From contig PZJY01000011.1 of the NCBI GenBank assembly GCA_031472005.1, positions 1,116,001-1,180,000 on the forward strand: a stretch of DNA of 64,000 nucleotides. The letters run 5' to 3'. The translations under genes and the position numbers were made by a program. Below the pieces are notes generated by a model. It worked only from the letters and a program-made list of their open reading frames with translations. It did not search any database and was not told where the DNA came from. Positions 23,975 through 35,974 of this stretch are shown piece after piece (positions within the stretch are counted from its first letter, which is position 1; the number at the start of each line of letters is the position of its first letter). Source of the DNA: Tetracladium setigerum (taxonomy: Eukaryota; Ascomycota; Leotiomycetes; Helotiales).

Positions 23975-26206
23975 ATGGCCCAATCACTTCCATTTAGGCA
24001 AAACTTTAGAAAACCCTCGAGACAAGCTTCAGTTGAGTAAGGTCTCCCCCATCTTTCAGAATCCAAAAATTCTAATGGATAGTACGACAGCCCTCACCAT
24101 GATCTACACCCTCATATGGACCACTATATCGGTATCGATGTAGGTACTGGAAGTGCTCGGGCATGTATTATTGATAGCTCGGGTGATATCAAAGCATGTA
24201 AGTAGCAGGTTCCCTTAGAGAATTGATTGACCTTCCCGTGAGAAGCACCCCTGAGCTAAATGAATCATCTATAGTGGCAACAGAGAATATCGGACTATGG
24301 CAACCCCAGACTGGATACTATGAGCAATCTACAACAGATATCTGGCGATGCATCTGCCAATGTGTCCACCGAGCCCTCGACCAACACAACATTGATCCTA
24401 CCACGATTCGTGGGATTGGCTTCGATGCAACCTGCTCACTTGCAGTCTTCACACACGACACCGATGAGCCGGTACCAGTCACTGGGCCTGACTTCAAGAA
24501 CGATGGCAATGACCGCAATGTCATTCTATGGCTGGACCACAGACCAGTAGAGGAAGCTGCAAAGATCAATGCAACCAACCACAACCTCCTTCGATATGTT
24601 GGAGGGAAGATGAGCATTGAGATGGAGATTCCAAAGGTTCTTTGGTTGAAGAACAATATGCCAGCTGAGGTCTTTGATCGCTGCAAATTTTACGACTTGG
24701 CCGATGCCTTGACTCACCTTGCAACTGGAAACGAGACTAGAAGCTTTTGCAGCACGGTCTGCAAGCAAGGATTCGTCCCAGTTGGAGTTGATGGAAGTGT
24801 AAAGGGATGGCAAGAAGATTTCTACGAAGAGATTGGACTCGGGGATCTTACCAAGGACAACTTTATCAGAATGGGAGGAGTCAATGGGGTGGTGAGCCTT
24901 TTCTTTGCATGCGATTCCTAATTTAATAGAGACTGACGAAATGCAGAATGGAAAATATTTGAGCGCGGGGGAGCTCGTTGGTACTCTGAGCGAGAAAGCT
25001 GGTAGTGAGCTTGGTCTTCCAGCTGGTATCGCAGTTGGTAGTGGTGTTATCGATGCCTATGCTGGATGGGTTGGAACTGTTGGGGCCAAGGTAAACCTAG
25101 GTGCCGATCAGCTCGATGCTTCACACCCAAAGAACGACATGTCTCAAGCATTTTCTCGCTTGGCTGCGGTTGCTGGTACATCCACATGCCATCTTGCTAT
25201 GTCTAAGGAACCAGTCTTTGTTGATGGTGTCTGGGGTCCTTACCGAGATGTCCTTCTTCCAGATTACTGGATGGCAGAAGGTGGTCAATCGGCAACTGGA
25301 GAGCTGCTGAGGCACGTTCTCGAAACCCATCCTGCCTATAACGAGACAATGGTATGTAGCCCCTTTTCTGCCTTTGTTTGGAGGGTTTTTTTAAGTCTTG
25401 TTCTCGTGGGTTGTTCTTCCTCCAAGGCATGGATTGAACACGGAGTATGGAATCTGCATCACTGTTCCCCTCTCCCTCCCCGCGAAGGGCCTTCACCTCC
25501 GCTACTTGATCCATCCTTGTCACGCTAGCCATGGTCAATTGCTAACATTTTTAAAAAGTCTATGGCAGAATCGTTCAATACTAGCATCTACGATTATCTG
25601 AACTCTCATCTGGAAGAGATGAAGGAGAAAGTCAACGCACCTACAGTATCTTACTTGGGACGCCACTTCTTCTTCTATGGAGATCTATGGGGAAATCGTT
25701 CTCCAATTGCCGACCCAAACATGTCTGGCTCGGTCATCGGTCTGACTAGCGACCGCAGCATCGACGGGCTGGCAACATACTACTACGCCACCATGGAATT
25801 CATTGCAATGCAAACCCGTCAAATTATCGAAACCATGAACGACTCCGGCCACTCTATCACCAGCATCTTCATGTCTGGCTCACAATGCCAGAACAAGATC
25901 CTAATGGAACTCATGGCAACTACCTGCGGAATGCCAGTCTTAATTCCAAGATATGTGCACGCTGCTGTTGTTCATGGTGCGGCTATGTTGGGCGCAAAGG
26001 CTGCAAGTGCGGATAAGGATGGAAAGACGGAGGATCTGTGGAGTATCATGGACAGAATGTCCAAGCCTGGTAAATTGACGAGGCCTGGTAAAGATGAGAA
26101 AGAGAAGAAGTTACTTGATATTAAGTATAAGGTGTTCTTGGAACAATGTAGGACCCAACAAGAGTACAGGAAGAATGTTGACGAGGCTGTTGCTGGTTGG
26201 GCTTGA
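23975..26206 (+). CDS. FGGY-family carbohydrate kinase, YDR109C / D-ribulokinase-like
   Basis: Five exons (23975-24036, 24091-24197, 24275-24891, 24947-25351, 25559-26206) sum to 1,839 nt, 612 aa. YIGIDVGTGSARA is the N-terminal phosphate-binding motif of the FGGY/actin fold. GIGFDATCSLAV, VILWLDHRPVEEA and MEIPKVLWLKNN contain sugar-binding and catalytic positions. AVAGTSTCHLAM and the C-terminal block MSGSQCQNKILMELMATTC complete the second half. Order and wording match eukaryotic FGGY/YDR109C proteins, shown in other organisms to phosphorylate D-ribulose, probably as metabolite repair. This assignment is homology-based inference. The N-terminal leader (first 36 codons) depends on a small first exon; translation from the Met at about 24115, just ahead of DHYIGID, is an alternative. 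Confidence 0.9.
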
Positions 26207-26822
26207 ATGAGCTGAGATAGTTTATGATGAGTTTTATGTATATACTCTTCAGGAACCAGTTACCTGAAATAGCGTATTAGACAAAAGTAACGTTGTGTTA
26301 CCATCTTTCTCGGTCTATGTAGGTGTGCATTAGTTTGCTACTGTTACTTTCAGGTGTTGATACGTAACTAGCACTTTCACAGGTGCACGATGGAACCTTT
26401 GTTGGCAGGTCAAGAAGCGAGCTCTCTACCTAGAAGCTACAGTAAGTGATTTAAGCCAAAAGATGAATATTTTAAGATGTTCCTAAAGCTGATGGAAGAT
26501 GTGGATTTTTCGAAATCAGTAGACCTCGAGAAGACTCGCCATTTTCCCATCGTGCGTAGTATTTGATAACGGCAAGAAACGTTTTGAACACATGGCAGCA
26601 ACGGTAAATTGAGAATAGTGCAAAAGCAAAACCCAAAGAACATGATTTGCAGCTTCTACGGATTGTAACCCAACTAAATCCCTTCCTAGTAGCAGTCAAT
26701 TTACTTTTGCATTCCCTCGCCTATCCGGATACCTCACCTCCACCTCCTTCTCACACACCACCCTTCCTCCTCCAACTCACCACCCTTACTCATTCTTCCC
26801 CTCCAACTACACTCTCACCCCC
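26207..26822. other. Intergenic between FGGY kinase and secreted protein gene
   Basis: Lies between two convergent genes, so it is mainly 3' UTR and terminator sequence. No gene was seen. The C/T-rich strand at 26700-26830 abuts the stop codon of the minus-strand secreted protein gene. Confidence 0.5.
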
Positions 26823-27651
26823 TCAACAATTGTACAACAACCTGATATATTCCGGGAAATGAGCGACCTTCTCACAAGGAGGTCCATTCGGTGTACCAAC
26901 ACCGACAGGACCCGAACCTGAGCCTGAACCTGAACCTGAACCTGGACCTGGGATTGGAACTGGAATGAGAGTAGAGTGAGCTGCGCTTGGTGGTGCGTTT
27001 GTTACTGCTTTAATGGGAGCTCTGTCGTTTTTATACGTGTTAACTTTTGAGACTTTATGGATGCGTATGTAAGTAAGGTATATGAGGGAAGTGTGGAAGC
27101 GAAGGGGAATGATTTTTTTTTTATAAAAAAAAAAAGAACTTACGGAACAGCGCATGGTGTTTGATCCTCACACTCGCATTTTCCCTGTGGACACACTGTG
27201 TTGCAGTATATCGTTAGTCTTTACGTTTTTCTCCCAAACTATCTTAACCAGCCAAATGCAACTTTTCTTTCAAGGGCATATGGGTACCTAGGTAGGTAAG
27301 GGAACGTACTATTCAAATACGTGCACTTTCCTATAATTCTCACAAAAAAAGTGTCAGATAATAGAAAGGATCTTTGTTGTTATGTTGAGGGAGAAAAGTA
27401 AAAATGATCTGAGGGAGTGTTTGGATGAATTAAGGGGAGGGAGGATGCAAGTTGGGTAAGTAATATGAAGAGAGTATAAACAAACCATCAGCACAGGCAA
27501 CACATCGTCCATTATAGCAATTGACAGTATTCTGTTGATTTCCACATGCCTTCACGCCACTCGTGCAAGCGTAGTTTGCCGAGACGAAGCTGGAGAAGAG
27601 GCATAGGGAAAGAGATGCTAGGGCGCAGAGTTGAAGGGTTGAGGTATACAT
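26823..27651 (-). CDS. Small secreted cysteine-rich protein, unrecognised family
   Basis: Four exons assembled from splice sites: 27651-27486, 27330-27310 (only 21 nt), 27195-27144 and 27021-26823. They sum to 438 nt, 145 aa, with every joint in frame. Residues 1-25 form a classic signal peptide (hydrophobic LCALASLSLCLFSSFVSA, cleavage after SA). The mature part has 12 cysteines: ten in the first 55 residues, spaced like a small disulfide-rich fold (YAC, KAC, VNC, GRC, VAC, GKC, NMC, GKC, EC, PC), and two near the C-terminus. Between them is a Pro/Thr/Ser linker containing GSGSGSGSGSG. The protein ends in Cys. I know no family for it. Secretion, size and cysteines resemble fungal effector candidates or wall-associated proteins, but this is inference. 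No enzyme motif was seen. Confidence 0.8.
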
Positions 27652-28607
27652 TTCTTATGTCGTTGCTGCTGCTGCTGCTGCTGTTTTCGTGGACTTTTCT
27701 CTCGTTCGGTCAGGTAGGTTCGAGTCAAGGTTTCGAATTGAGCCCCCAAAAGAAAACAACCGAGTAAGATCGAGCGGAGAAATAAATATCACAATAGTCT
27801 CTCCCGTCTATCAGAAGGAGTAGAGAGGACTTCAACTCCTTCTTATTAACCATCCCAACCGCCTGGGGTGGGGTGAAGGATAGCCGCAGAATCTCTCCAA
27901 CGTACCGTACCACATTAATCGCAATCTGGAATTCAATCAGCTAACACAAGTCCGAAAAGAATGGTGTTACGGAGGGGGGTCCTGTCCTGTCCTGTTGTGT
28001 TGCACTACTTCCTAGCACCCGTCAGACAACCTCGGCACCCTCGAGTATTAGCAGAGCAAAAACAGACGGAAAAAGGTTGTATGACTTCGGATATTTGCAT
28101 TTGCTTCTCTTGTGCTCTCGTCAAACGGAAATGAAACATAATATATACGTAGTATTAAGGGTTTCAAGAGGAGTCACGATGGGACCTTTTGAAATGCACT
28201 TTCTACTTGTGCTCACTCCATACGGAACAAGATTGGGATGGCAAGCAGATAGGCAGGTTGAAATGTGGATGCGTTTCTTCGTCCATTTCCTTCATTATCG
28301 TTCTTCCACTTCATTGTAGGACTCTATTTTTCTCCGTGATGTTCTCTTTCTCTTCACGAGCTCAATCACATTCTATCACATCTCATGGTAACCACCGACC
28401 GACGATGATTTGTGAACCCAGACCATGCAACAATATTCTCCTCTTAAAATAACAAGAATGGACGCCGCCAAGAACCCACCACCGTCTAGAACGCCTGGAC
28501 ACCATTTTTTGTTACTCTTACAGATAGAATGAATACGGGAAAGATAAACAAGCGCAATGGCAATGTACGCGAATTTTGTTTTGTTTTGACTTTAAGCGGC
28601 TAAGCAC
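27652..28607. other. Intergenic: promoter of the secreted protein gene and bZIP 3' flank
   Basis: About 950 bp without a recognisable gene. The left part should carry the promoter of the secreted cysteine-rich protein, including a GCT/GCTG run at about 27662-27683. The right part is the 3' flank of the bZIP gene. Open frames of 60-87 codons are featureless. Confidence 0.5.
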
Positions 28608-30210
28608 TTAGTTTCGCCTGTCCCCGTCGGTCTTAAGCCGGAACGTATCTTGCAATCCAGGGAAACTCTTCGCGAACGCGGGGCCCAGACTCCAGTTTTC
28701 CAGTCGTCGGAGATGCCTCTCAAACACCGGGTTGATCATTAATTCATCGCTGTCGGGACTACTCAGCAGTGCGTCGGTCGGTTCGTATGGCCAATTGACA
28801 CTCATCGTTGTGGTAAATGGGATGAAGAAATTATCGAATAGGTAATCGCGTGGATTGTAGTCGCGGACCAAGCGATCGCGCATCTTTGGCCAGGGGAGAT
28901 GGTCAATCCAGGCCGGGTGCGGCGTAAATAGTTGTGAGGCTCTGGGCGTGACCCAATCTGGAAGACGGTCGTAGTTCTCTTGCGTTGGCGCGATTTGCCA
29001 ACGCATAATGAGGAACATAATATAGAGAACGGCTACCTTTTCGGGGAGGGTGGAGAGATCTGGAAAGGTAGCCAGGATGTCGGTGAAGACTTTGGAGAGA
29101 GGGTGAGATCCAATACTCCGCGCGGGATTGAGCAGAGACGAGACACTTGGATACGCTGGTCCGACTAGTTTAGGTGTTTCAACACCTTCAGCCGCCTGTT
29201 GCTGCCGCTCGTGGAGGAAGTCGAGCAGGAGACTATCTAGCGGGCATGTTGGCGGTCCATTCCGAATAGGTGCAGCATGTCCGCTCATCTCTGCGCTAGG
29301 GGAGGCATATCCACCAGCAAAACTGGCCTCGGAGTTGTTGCGGTGGTGACCAGGACTCCCTGAACCTCGCCGGTGCGGAGTATGGGTGAAATTATCGGGA
29401 TCCGTGCCATTGGCACATGGGATCTTGTTGACTCGCTGTGTCCCATCGAGGAGGAAATCGAGACCTAGCCTCTCTGGACCCATATCTAAATTGTGTGCCA
29501 TATCATGCCTTTGCTGTTGCAATTGTTGCTGTGCTTGTATTACCAGGCTTCTGGGGTCGGATGCTATTGGAGCCGCCGTTGGACTTTGCCAATGGGGAGG
29601 TGGACCACCTTGAAGTCCAGGAGACGGCAGGCTGCTGGGCGTTCTAATGCTCTGGGTCGCGGAGCTGGGTCGGCCAGGGACGTATGGCTGCGACGGAGCA
29701 GAGTAGGGATTGTCGAGGTCTAGGCCAGAAGATATAGATATGTTAGCCAAATGGTAGAATGTAGAGGAGGCTAAAGGGGAAATTCCAACTGGGGGGGGGG
29801 GGGGGCTACTGACTTTGTGTTCCCACGACAGGCTGGATCAGGGACAGAACGGAGGTCAATCGCTTCTTGATTTCGGCATTCTCTGCTTCGACAATCTCCT
29901 TCTGGCGCAATACATGTTGGAGTTCCTGGTAGGGCTGCTGCGAAGTCAAATCGCGGATCTTCCTCTCCAAATTTTCAATTTGATTCTTGGTCCGCTCTCG
30001 AATGGCGCGCTGGGCCTCCCGGTCGTTGGCCCTCTTCTTTGCCAGCTGTTCGGGGGTCAGGTTCGCCACACCGCGCGAACTGCTTCCTGCGGTGGTACGT
30101 CGCTTTTTATTCTGGTCGGAAGCTGGATCGCTGGGTGAATTGGAGCTCGCTTCCTCGGAGAAATCGCGCTTCAGTGAGGAGGCCTGGGGCCCATCGTCGC
30201 TGGCTGGCAT
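28608..30210 (-). CDS. bZIP transcription factor with C-terminal DUF3425-like domain
   Basis: Two exons (30210-29814, 29719-28608) sum to 1,509 nt, 502 aa. The basic region is KKRANDREAQRAIRERTKNQ (about residues 58-77), directly followed by a leucine-zipper-like coiled coil (IENLERKIRDL to IKKRLTSVLSLI). A Pro/Ser/Gln-rich linker follows. The C-terminal ~180 aa contain MRWQIAPTQENYDRLPDW, PHPAWIDHLPWPKMRDRL and DYLFDNFFIPFTTTMSVNWP, the conserved block named DUF3425 that accompanies fungal bZIP factors. Members regulate nitrogen, stress or secondary metabolism, but the target here is unknown. The single intron contains a 15-base homopolymer. The promoter side is rich in microsatellites. Confidence 0.92.
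29791..29805. repeat. G15 homopolymer in the bZIP intron
   Basis: Fifteen consecutive G on the plus strand, i.e. a C15 pyrimidine tract on the coding strand of the bZIP gene, about 70 nt before the acceptor used here. It is polymorphism-prone, and its length should not be trusted in any assembly. Confidence 0.9.
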
Positions 30211-31372
30211 GTTATTTGCCTTTGGTTGCGGGGTGGAATAATGTTGTGATGTGTTGGTGCTGTGCTGTGGCGGCGTTGGTTGGTGTTGTGTTGCCCATGC
30301 GATTGACTACTACAGGCAGGGGGAGGAGAGGCTTTTGGAATAATGCGATTGATTGATTGATTGCTCGAGTGGTGGGTGTTTGTTGTTGGTTGTGACGGAC
30401 GGGTATGTGCAGTTGGGTGGTAACAGGTAGCGTCGATAGCTAGCTAGATAGATAGATAGAGTCGAGTAGATAGTTCGGAGTAGGTTGGTGTTGGTTGGTG
30501 TTGGTGTTGTAGCAGGAGAAGAGGGAGAAAAGGAAAAAGGTTGAGAATAATTAAGATAAGGAGGAGGATGTGTGTGTTGTCTCTCTCTCTAACTTTTGTC
30601 TTTGGGGAATGTTTGGTCTCGTGAGAGTTGGAGGCAGAAGAAGCAGCACAGAAGAAGAAGACGAAGAAGAAGAAGAAGAAGCAACAATCCTTCTTCCTCC
30701 CCCCATGCTCCTCCTCCAATCACACCCCTTCACACCCCGACACCCACCCACCACAGCGAGTCAGTTTAGTGGTCAATGAACCCCAATTACCCTCAATTTC
30801 AGTCAATGGTACCACGCCATTTCCGTGTTCTGACTCGTTCCCCCTCTAGCCCGCCGCTCTGGGAAATTCCCGGGGGGAGGGGGTGAATGACGCGCATCGA
30901 TCACCTTCCGGTCTGCTGCTTCCAATTGTACTCCGTACTGTAAGTAAGAATCTCCTCGCAGAAAGAGAAGTTCTTCCACTTCCACTTCTTCTTCCAGAAG
31001 CAAGTCACGAGACGATGATGACCACCACAACAACAACCACCAACCCACTTGTCCCAAAATTTCTAAATATAAACCATCTCCTAAGGAAACAACAAAATCT
31101 CTCCTTTTCATCTTTCTAGCCACTTACTTACTTCACTTGCTATTGGTTAATGCTGCACTTCACGGTCACATAGTAGTACTTGGAAATGTGTAGGCACAAA
31201 TTCACTCACTCCTGCATCTGGATAGAAATCTTCCGAGAGATACCAACAAACCCTCCATTATTCACGCCTTCCTTCACTGCCATTATTGCTCGGAATATAC
31301 GACTACTGTACATTTTGCTCTACTTTCACCCCCGTCCCCCTTCATCCCTCATAATCTATCTGCCTTCCCTCA
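30211..31372. other. Intergenic: bZIP promoter and NIC96 3' flank
   Basis: No gene was recognised. The region is unusually rich in short tandem repeats: GATA repeats (30443-30460), TTGGTG repeats (30481-30510), GAA repeats (30650-30690) and ACA/CAA repeats (about 31020-31042). Frames read through them give Ser, Glu/Lys or Thr runs and are not genes. The left half should contain the bZIP promoter and 5' UTR. Confidence 0.55.
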
Positions 31373-34300
31373 CTACTCTGCCTGAGCTCGCGCCAAGGCC
31401 TCATGAAGGTGCGCCGGGAATCGATATCTCAACTGGCTAGTGTACGTCGTCAGGTCTAGATTCTTCTGCTTGAGCCCGTCAATCATCATCAATCGGGTGC
31501 CTTCATTCCCGCCAAACTCCCTCTTCATCAACTTGCTGCGTTCGTTATTGCACGAGGCTACCGTCCACATCAAGAGGCTTGGAACACAGTTGGCCACCGC
31601 TTGCGAAAGTGCCGAGAACTTGGTAGCGTGGCTGCGGATGACGCTGGCATTGCCATTGGCCTCCAGCGGGAGAATGTCCAGTTCACTGATAATCTACAAT
31701 CAATCCTTCCATTAGTACTTGCTCTTTCCTTCAAACAAAATGCTGTTGGGGAAACCTTACATCAAGCGCCGTGGTCCATTGGGATGCCTCGACAAAGGAC
31801 TTGGCCTGGTTCATTTTCAGCAGCGTTTGGCATGCGATCTTGTTAGCCTCCTTAATCCGACTGCTAAACATGTTGTTCTCCCTATACACCTGAGCCATCG
31901 TCGACGCGAGCGCCACGGGGTCTTCCACCGCCGTCAAGCTGAGGGTAGGCTCAACAGCCTCACGCTGTCGCACTCCCTCCATCACGCGTGGCTTCAATTG
32001 CTGGAGTCGCATTTGCTCCTGGCCGATTGGGATGTTGACGGCTTCGCTGAGAGCCCGAGTGACAATCACCATGACATTATCGAATTCTCCTGCCAAGTGG
32101 TAAAGAAGAACTGCATCAGTCGTGCGACCGTTGTCATCGGCGATGCTTGCCGCCTGGATGGTGATGGCTCTCATGAACTCGTCCGTTTCAGCAAGACCAA
32201 TCAGAGGCATTCGTTCTTCTATAACGCCCTTGATACGCTGGCCGTCCGCACGAATGTCTCCAAGTAAGAGAGCGATTTCTCGGCTCTCTAAAACAAGTTC
32301 TCGCAAGGCTTCATGGCACAATTGGCTTTGGCTGCCTCCGAGCTGCCCGGGAAGATCTTTGTTCAGGCAGATGAGAGCAAGGTAATCAACTGCCGCGCCT
32401 ACGTCGGCTGCTCTGAAATCTCGAGTGTAGTAACCAAGCATACGGCCAAAGTTGATCTGGCTGCGGCCCGTGGTTGTCGTGCTCATGAAATCCTCCGTAC
32501 TGGGATCCGAGACGCGAAGCAGGCCATAGAAGTCGAGAGCAATGGCGAGATGGACGCCATCTACATAAGAGTACGTGTAGAGATATGCCACTGCGTCTTC
32601 GAACATGCCAAAAACCATTTGGTAAAGTACAAATGCCCCCATGAGCTCCCAACATCGCTAGCGCTGCCTTTGGTAGAGAAGTGACGGTTACCAATTTCTC
32701 GGATCAAGTCTTGAGCCTCTTTGAGACCGTACGCTTCCGAGGCATTCTCTTCAACTCTGTCAACCTCGCGAGCAAGTGCTAGCTGCAGCCACATAAAGTC
32801 TTGGAGACCAGCTTGCTTTATGCCCTCAAGCTGTCGATTCTTCAAATCACAACGGCCGATAATCTTGTAGCATGCCATCCTGTAAGGATCAATCGAATTC
32901 TCCGGGGCTATCCGTAAACGCTGGTTGTACTCATTGTTAATACGATCTTGAAGATCCCGGCGCAGCCGTCGTTCAGGATTGCTTGCGTAGTCGGTTATGT
33001 AGGAAGCAAAGTTTCGATCAATGGCTCGGAAAGCAACTGCGTTAGAAGCAACATAATCGACCGCCTCATGAACATGACCAGTGCGCAATAGGTTAAAAAT
33101 AAGAGCCCAAACGTATTCATTTTCAAGTTGTTGGAGATCGGCGTTATCGGATGCAAGATTCTTTCGCGTTGCCTGAAGTCGCACATACGCCTTCACTTTG
33201 CTGATGACATTCGGTATGCCACCAAGATTCGCTTCTCGAGGATTCTTGGAGATGAATTCCTCCATTTCCTCGAACTTGAGCTTTTCCAGGCATCTTGCGC
33301 CTCCACGGAGGATTTTCTTCTTGACTTGTTGGTTTGGTTGTAAATTTGGTCCGTTGAGGTACCCTTCAGCAAATTGACGCTCTTTTGCAGCTTTAGGATC
33401 TGCTAAAGACGTGATCTCGGGATTCTCTCCAACAATCTCACTCAGCGCACCGTACGCTCGTACAAGTTCGGCAGAGAAGTGCTCTCCTGACTGCCTCACC
33501 ACACTCGCGAACTCGGCGCACACAGGGTATGCACGCTTCTGTAACCTCGCTACATTGAGGGTCCTGACTTTTTCTGTGAATCGAAGTTCTTTGTCTCGTT
33601 GGAAGCGGTCGTGGGGGCCCAGAACAGCAACGCCATGGGTTTCCATTTTCTTCTCCACATCCGCAAAAAGTGGCTGGTTTCCACTTCCAATTGGACCTGC
33701 TGCTCCGATGACAGATTTTTGCATGCTGGACCTCCCGAATTTGCTGTCCAGTAGTCCCCCTTGTGTTGCTCGTGATGCACCTGCTGCTGCTGCCTTGCTC
33801 CTTCTGGATTTGCCGAACCCTGATGTTGACTCTGCAGCTGACACCGCAAAGCTTGACCTCTCTTTCCTGCTGTTCTCCTTTGGCGTGATTCCGAAGTGTT
33901 GATATATTCTCTTTCTCTGCGCATCCCACTCAATGGCCACATTTTCCTCCAAGAATGCATCAAAATCGTGCACAGATCGTGCTAACCCATCCGAAATCAT
34001 GCTCAATGTAGTTTGTGTCTGTAGATTGGCAAGGTATCCTTCGACATCCGCATCGTTGGTTTCTTGTGGTTGAGCTCGCTCGGTTCTCCCAGATACGCCG
34101 AATTGATTCAGGTCTCGTACCGCTGCTCCTGGGTCAACTCCAGATGCTGCAAGCAAGTAATGTGCTCTGCCGTCCGAGGTCCGATCTTGATTTCCAGGCG
34201 CCAGTCGCTTTATTCGTTGACGAAGATCTCCAAGTCCCAACTGGAGTTGAGGAAGATCCTCTGGCGTCGATTCAGCATGGTTCCTCTTTCGGCTTCTATC

Positions 34301-34915
34301 CAGAATAGAATCAAAGTATGAGTTGCTTCCGCCCTGCTGCGATTGTGCAAGTCCCAGTGTCGATGCTCCGTTTTGCTGTGCTTGAGATCCACCAAAAAGT
34401 GAGCTGCCGGGCGCCTGTGAGGTTTGCTGAGATTGTCCAAAGAGTCCGCTAGGTTGCGCAGCTGTAGTCCCACCTCCTCCAGTTCCAAACAATCCGCCAG
34501 TTGATGCTGGTGCAGCAGAGGTTGCCTGCGACCCAAAAAGCCCTCCAGCCTGCGATGCAACTGTGCTGCCGCCTCCCAGTCCACCAAACAGCCCTTTGCC
34601 AGTTGACGTGGTTGAAGTTGTTTGTCCAAAAAGTCCTCCTCCAGTAGCCTGCGAGGTAGCTGTAGTTCCAGACCCCAAGCCTCCAAACAAGCCGCTTGAA
34701 GGGGCAGCAGATGTCAAAGGCATTTGACCAAAAGGCCCAGACGCCTGTGGTGCTGCCGTCTTTGCTCCAAATCCGCCAAATAGTCCTCCGCCAGCTGTTG
34801 ATGCAGGTGTCTGGGTTTGAGTTTGTGGTGTTGATCCAAGCCCTGAAAACAAACCACCTCCAGATGGGGTAGCAGATGCTGCTGGGTTTGAAAGGCTGCC
34901 GAAAAGGCCAGACAT
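31373..34915 (-). CDS. NIC96: Nucleoporin NIC96 (Nup93 homologue) with GLFG-rich N-terminus; one apparent base loss
   Basis: Two exons (34915-31761, 31693-31373). The C-terminal two-thirds is the alpha-helical Nic96/Nup93 domain: GFGKSRRSKAAAAG linker, then EFASVVRQSGEHF, YVWALIFNLLRTGH, VDGVHLAIALDFYGLLRVSD and a terminal helix ending LARAQAE. Nic96 links the inner ring to the channel nucleoporins. The first ~180 residues carry about a dozen FG motifs, mostly GLFG, with Gly/Ser/Thr/Gln spacers, unlike yeast Nic96. The frame breaks at the C5 run 32636-32640 (G on the coding strand), between SASDVGSSWG and FVLYQMVFGMFEDAVAYLY. One more base there makes the coding length 3,477 nt (1,158 aa). 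Because the gene is essential in yeast, a base-call error is likelier than a mutation. Confidence 0.92.
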
Positions 34916-35760
34916 GATGCTAAAGCTCTGGGAGCAATTGAATGAGTCCTTTGTTGCTGTGTTGCGACAGCAAATTTGCGAAAGCTGGACTTCAGGTGAA
35001 CGCGTCTCTGAACGCTTAAAATCGAATTGTCAATATTGCAATAAAGTCACGTGACTATTCCTTGGACAATAGTAACCAACATCATTGAGTTGAGTACGAC
35101 TCGCCTTTCCTCACGAATGCGCAAGCATGAATTTGCATTTCAGTTTAATGCATACCTAGGTACTAGATAGTCATCCATCTTTATTTAAGTCTTAGCAAAA
35201 TTAAAGAAGTCCTGGTCGCTCCAGCTAATTAATGGTACCTAGGTTAAATAATAAGTAGCCTACATCTCTTCCTAGTATACTTCTTTTGAAAGTATAGTCC
35301 TCCGAGTAGCCGCCTTATTAAGACCTTTACACAAATTGATTTTTTAGTTTAACATATTCTGAAATAGTTACATATCTTTACTTTTGTATTGATAAAACCG
35401 AAGAAGTCCACTTAGAGTTCTAGCTCTCGCCATTCAAAGGTGCAGGTTGCTTCTGCCCACCACTCCAACTCTTCCTACTTTTTTTCTTTTTCAAACAAAC
35501 GCAATTCCCACCGAGAGGCTGCCCTATCAATAACTAACTTGTGTACAATTTCCCCTCTGTCTGTCCCTGTTAATCTGACTTTAGGCAATAAAGCCTTTGA
35601 ATAAGCCCTTCAACCGCAACATTCCTTGATCAGCAACATATACCTACTGGGCCGCACACGTGCTACACTGACAAAGCCAACGAGTTCTTCCTTAGCTGAA
35701 AGGCTTGGGGAATCTCGTTAAAGTCTGTCTTAGGAGGGATAGAGCATTTACAGTAGGTAC

Positions 35761-35846
35761 TTACAATCTCCTTGCCCTCAAGACTTCTGATATAATCACG
35801 TGTTTATTGGACATAGTCAACTTCCTGTTTGATTCTTGCCTACGTC
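35761..35846. repeat. 86-bp direct repeat, copy A
   Basis: Ungapped match to 35973-36058 with 16 differences in 86 positions (81% identity); 11 of the 16 are transitions. Both copies hold ATCACGTGTT, an E-box. The offset between copies is 212 bp. Confidence 0.85.
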
Positions 35847-35883
35847 AAGAAGCTTCTGACCCTGGCCTTTCATTCGGGTAATC

Positions 35884-35974
35884 TTACTAACCTCTATAAT
35901 GCTTGGTATAGAGCATGTAGGTAAGATTACTAACCTCTATAATGCTTGGTATAGAGCATGTAGGTAAGATTACT
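35884..35974. repeat. 43-bp tandem repeat, two perfect copies plus 5 bp
   Basis: Copies at 35884-35926 and 35927-35969 are identical, followed by five bases of a third copy that joins straight into the second 86-bp repeat. Each unit contains GCTTGGTATAGAGCATG. Perfect identity beside an 81% identical older repeat implies a recent local duplication. Confidence 0.9.

Noticed and set aside
27700..27740. GGTTCGAGTC resembling a tRNA T-arm
   Set aside because: No matching acceptor stem, anticodon arm or D-arm could be built around it.
30551..30849. Ser-, Lys- and Glu-rich short frames upstream of the bZIP gene
   Set aside because: They arise from GAA/TTC repeats in the promoter region, with no coding evidence.
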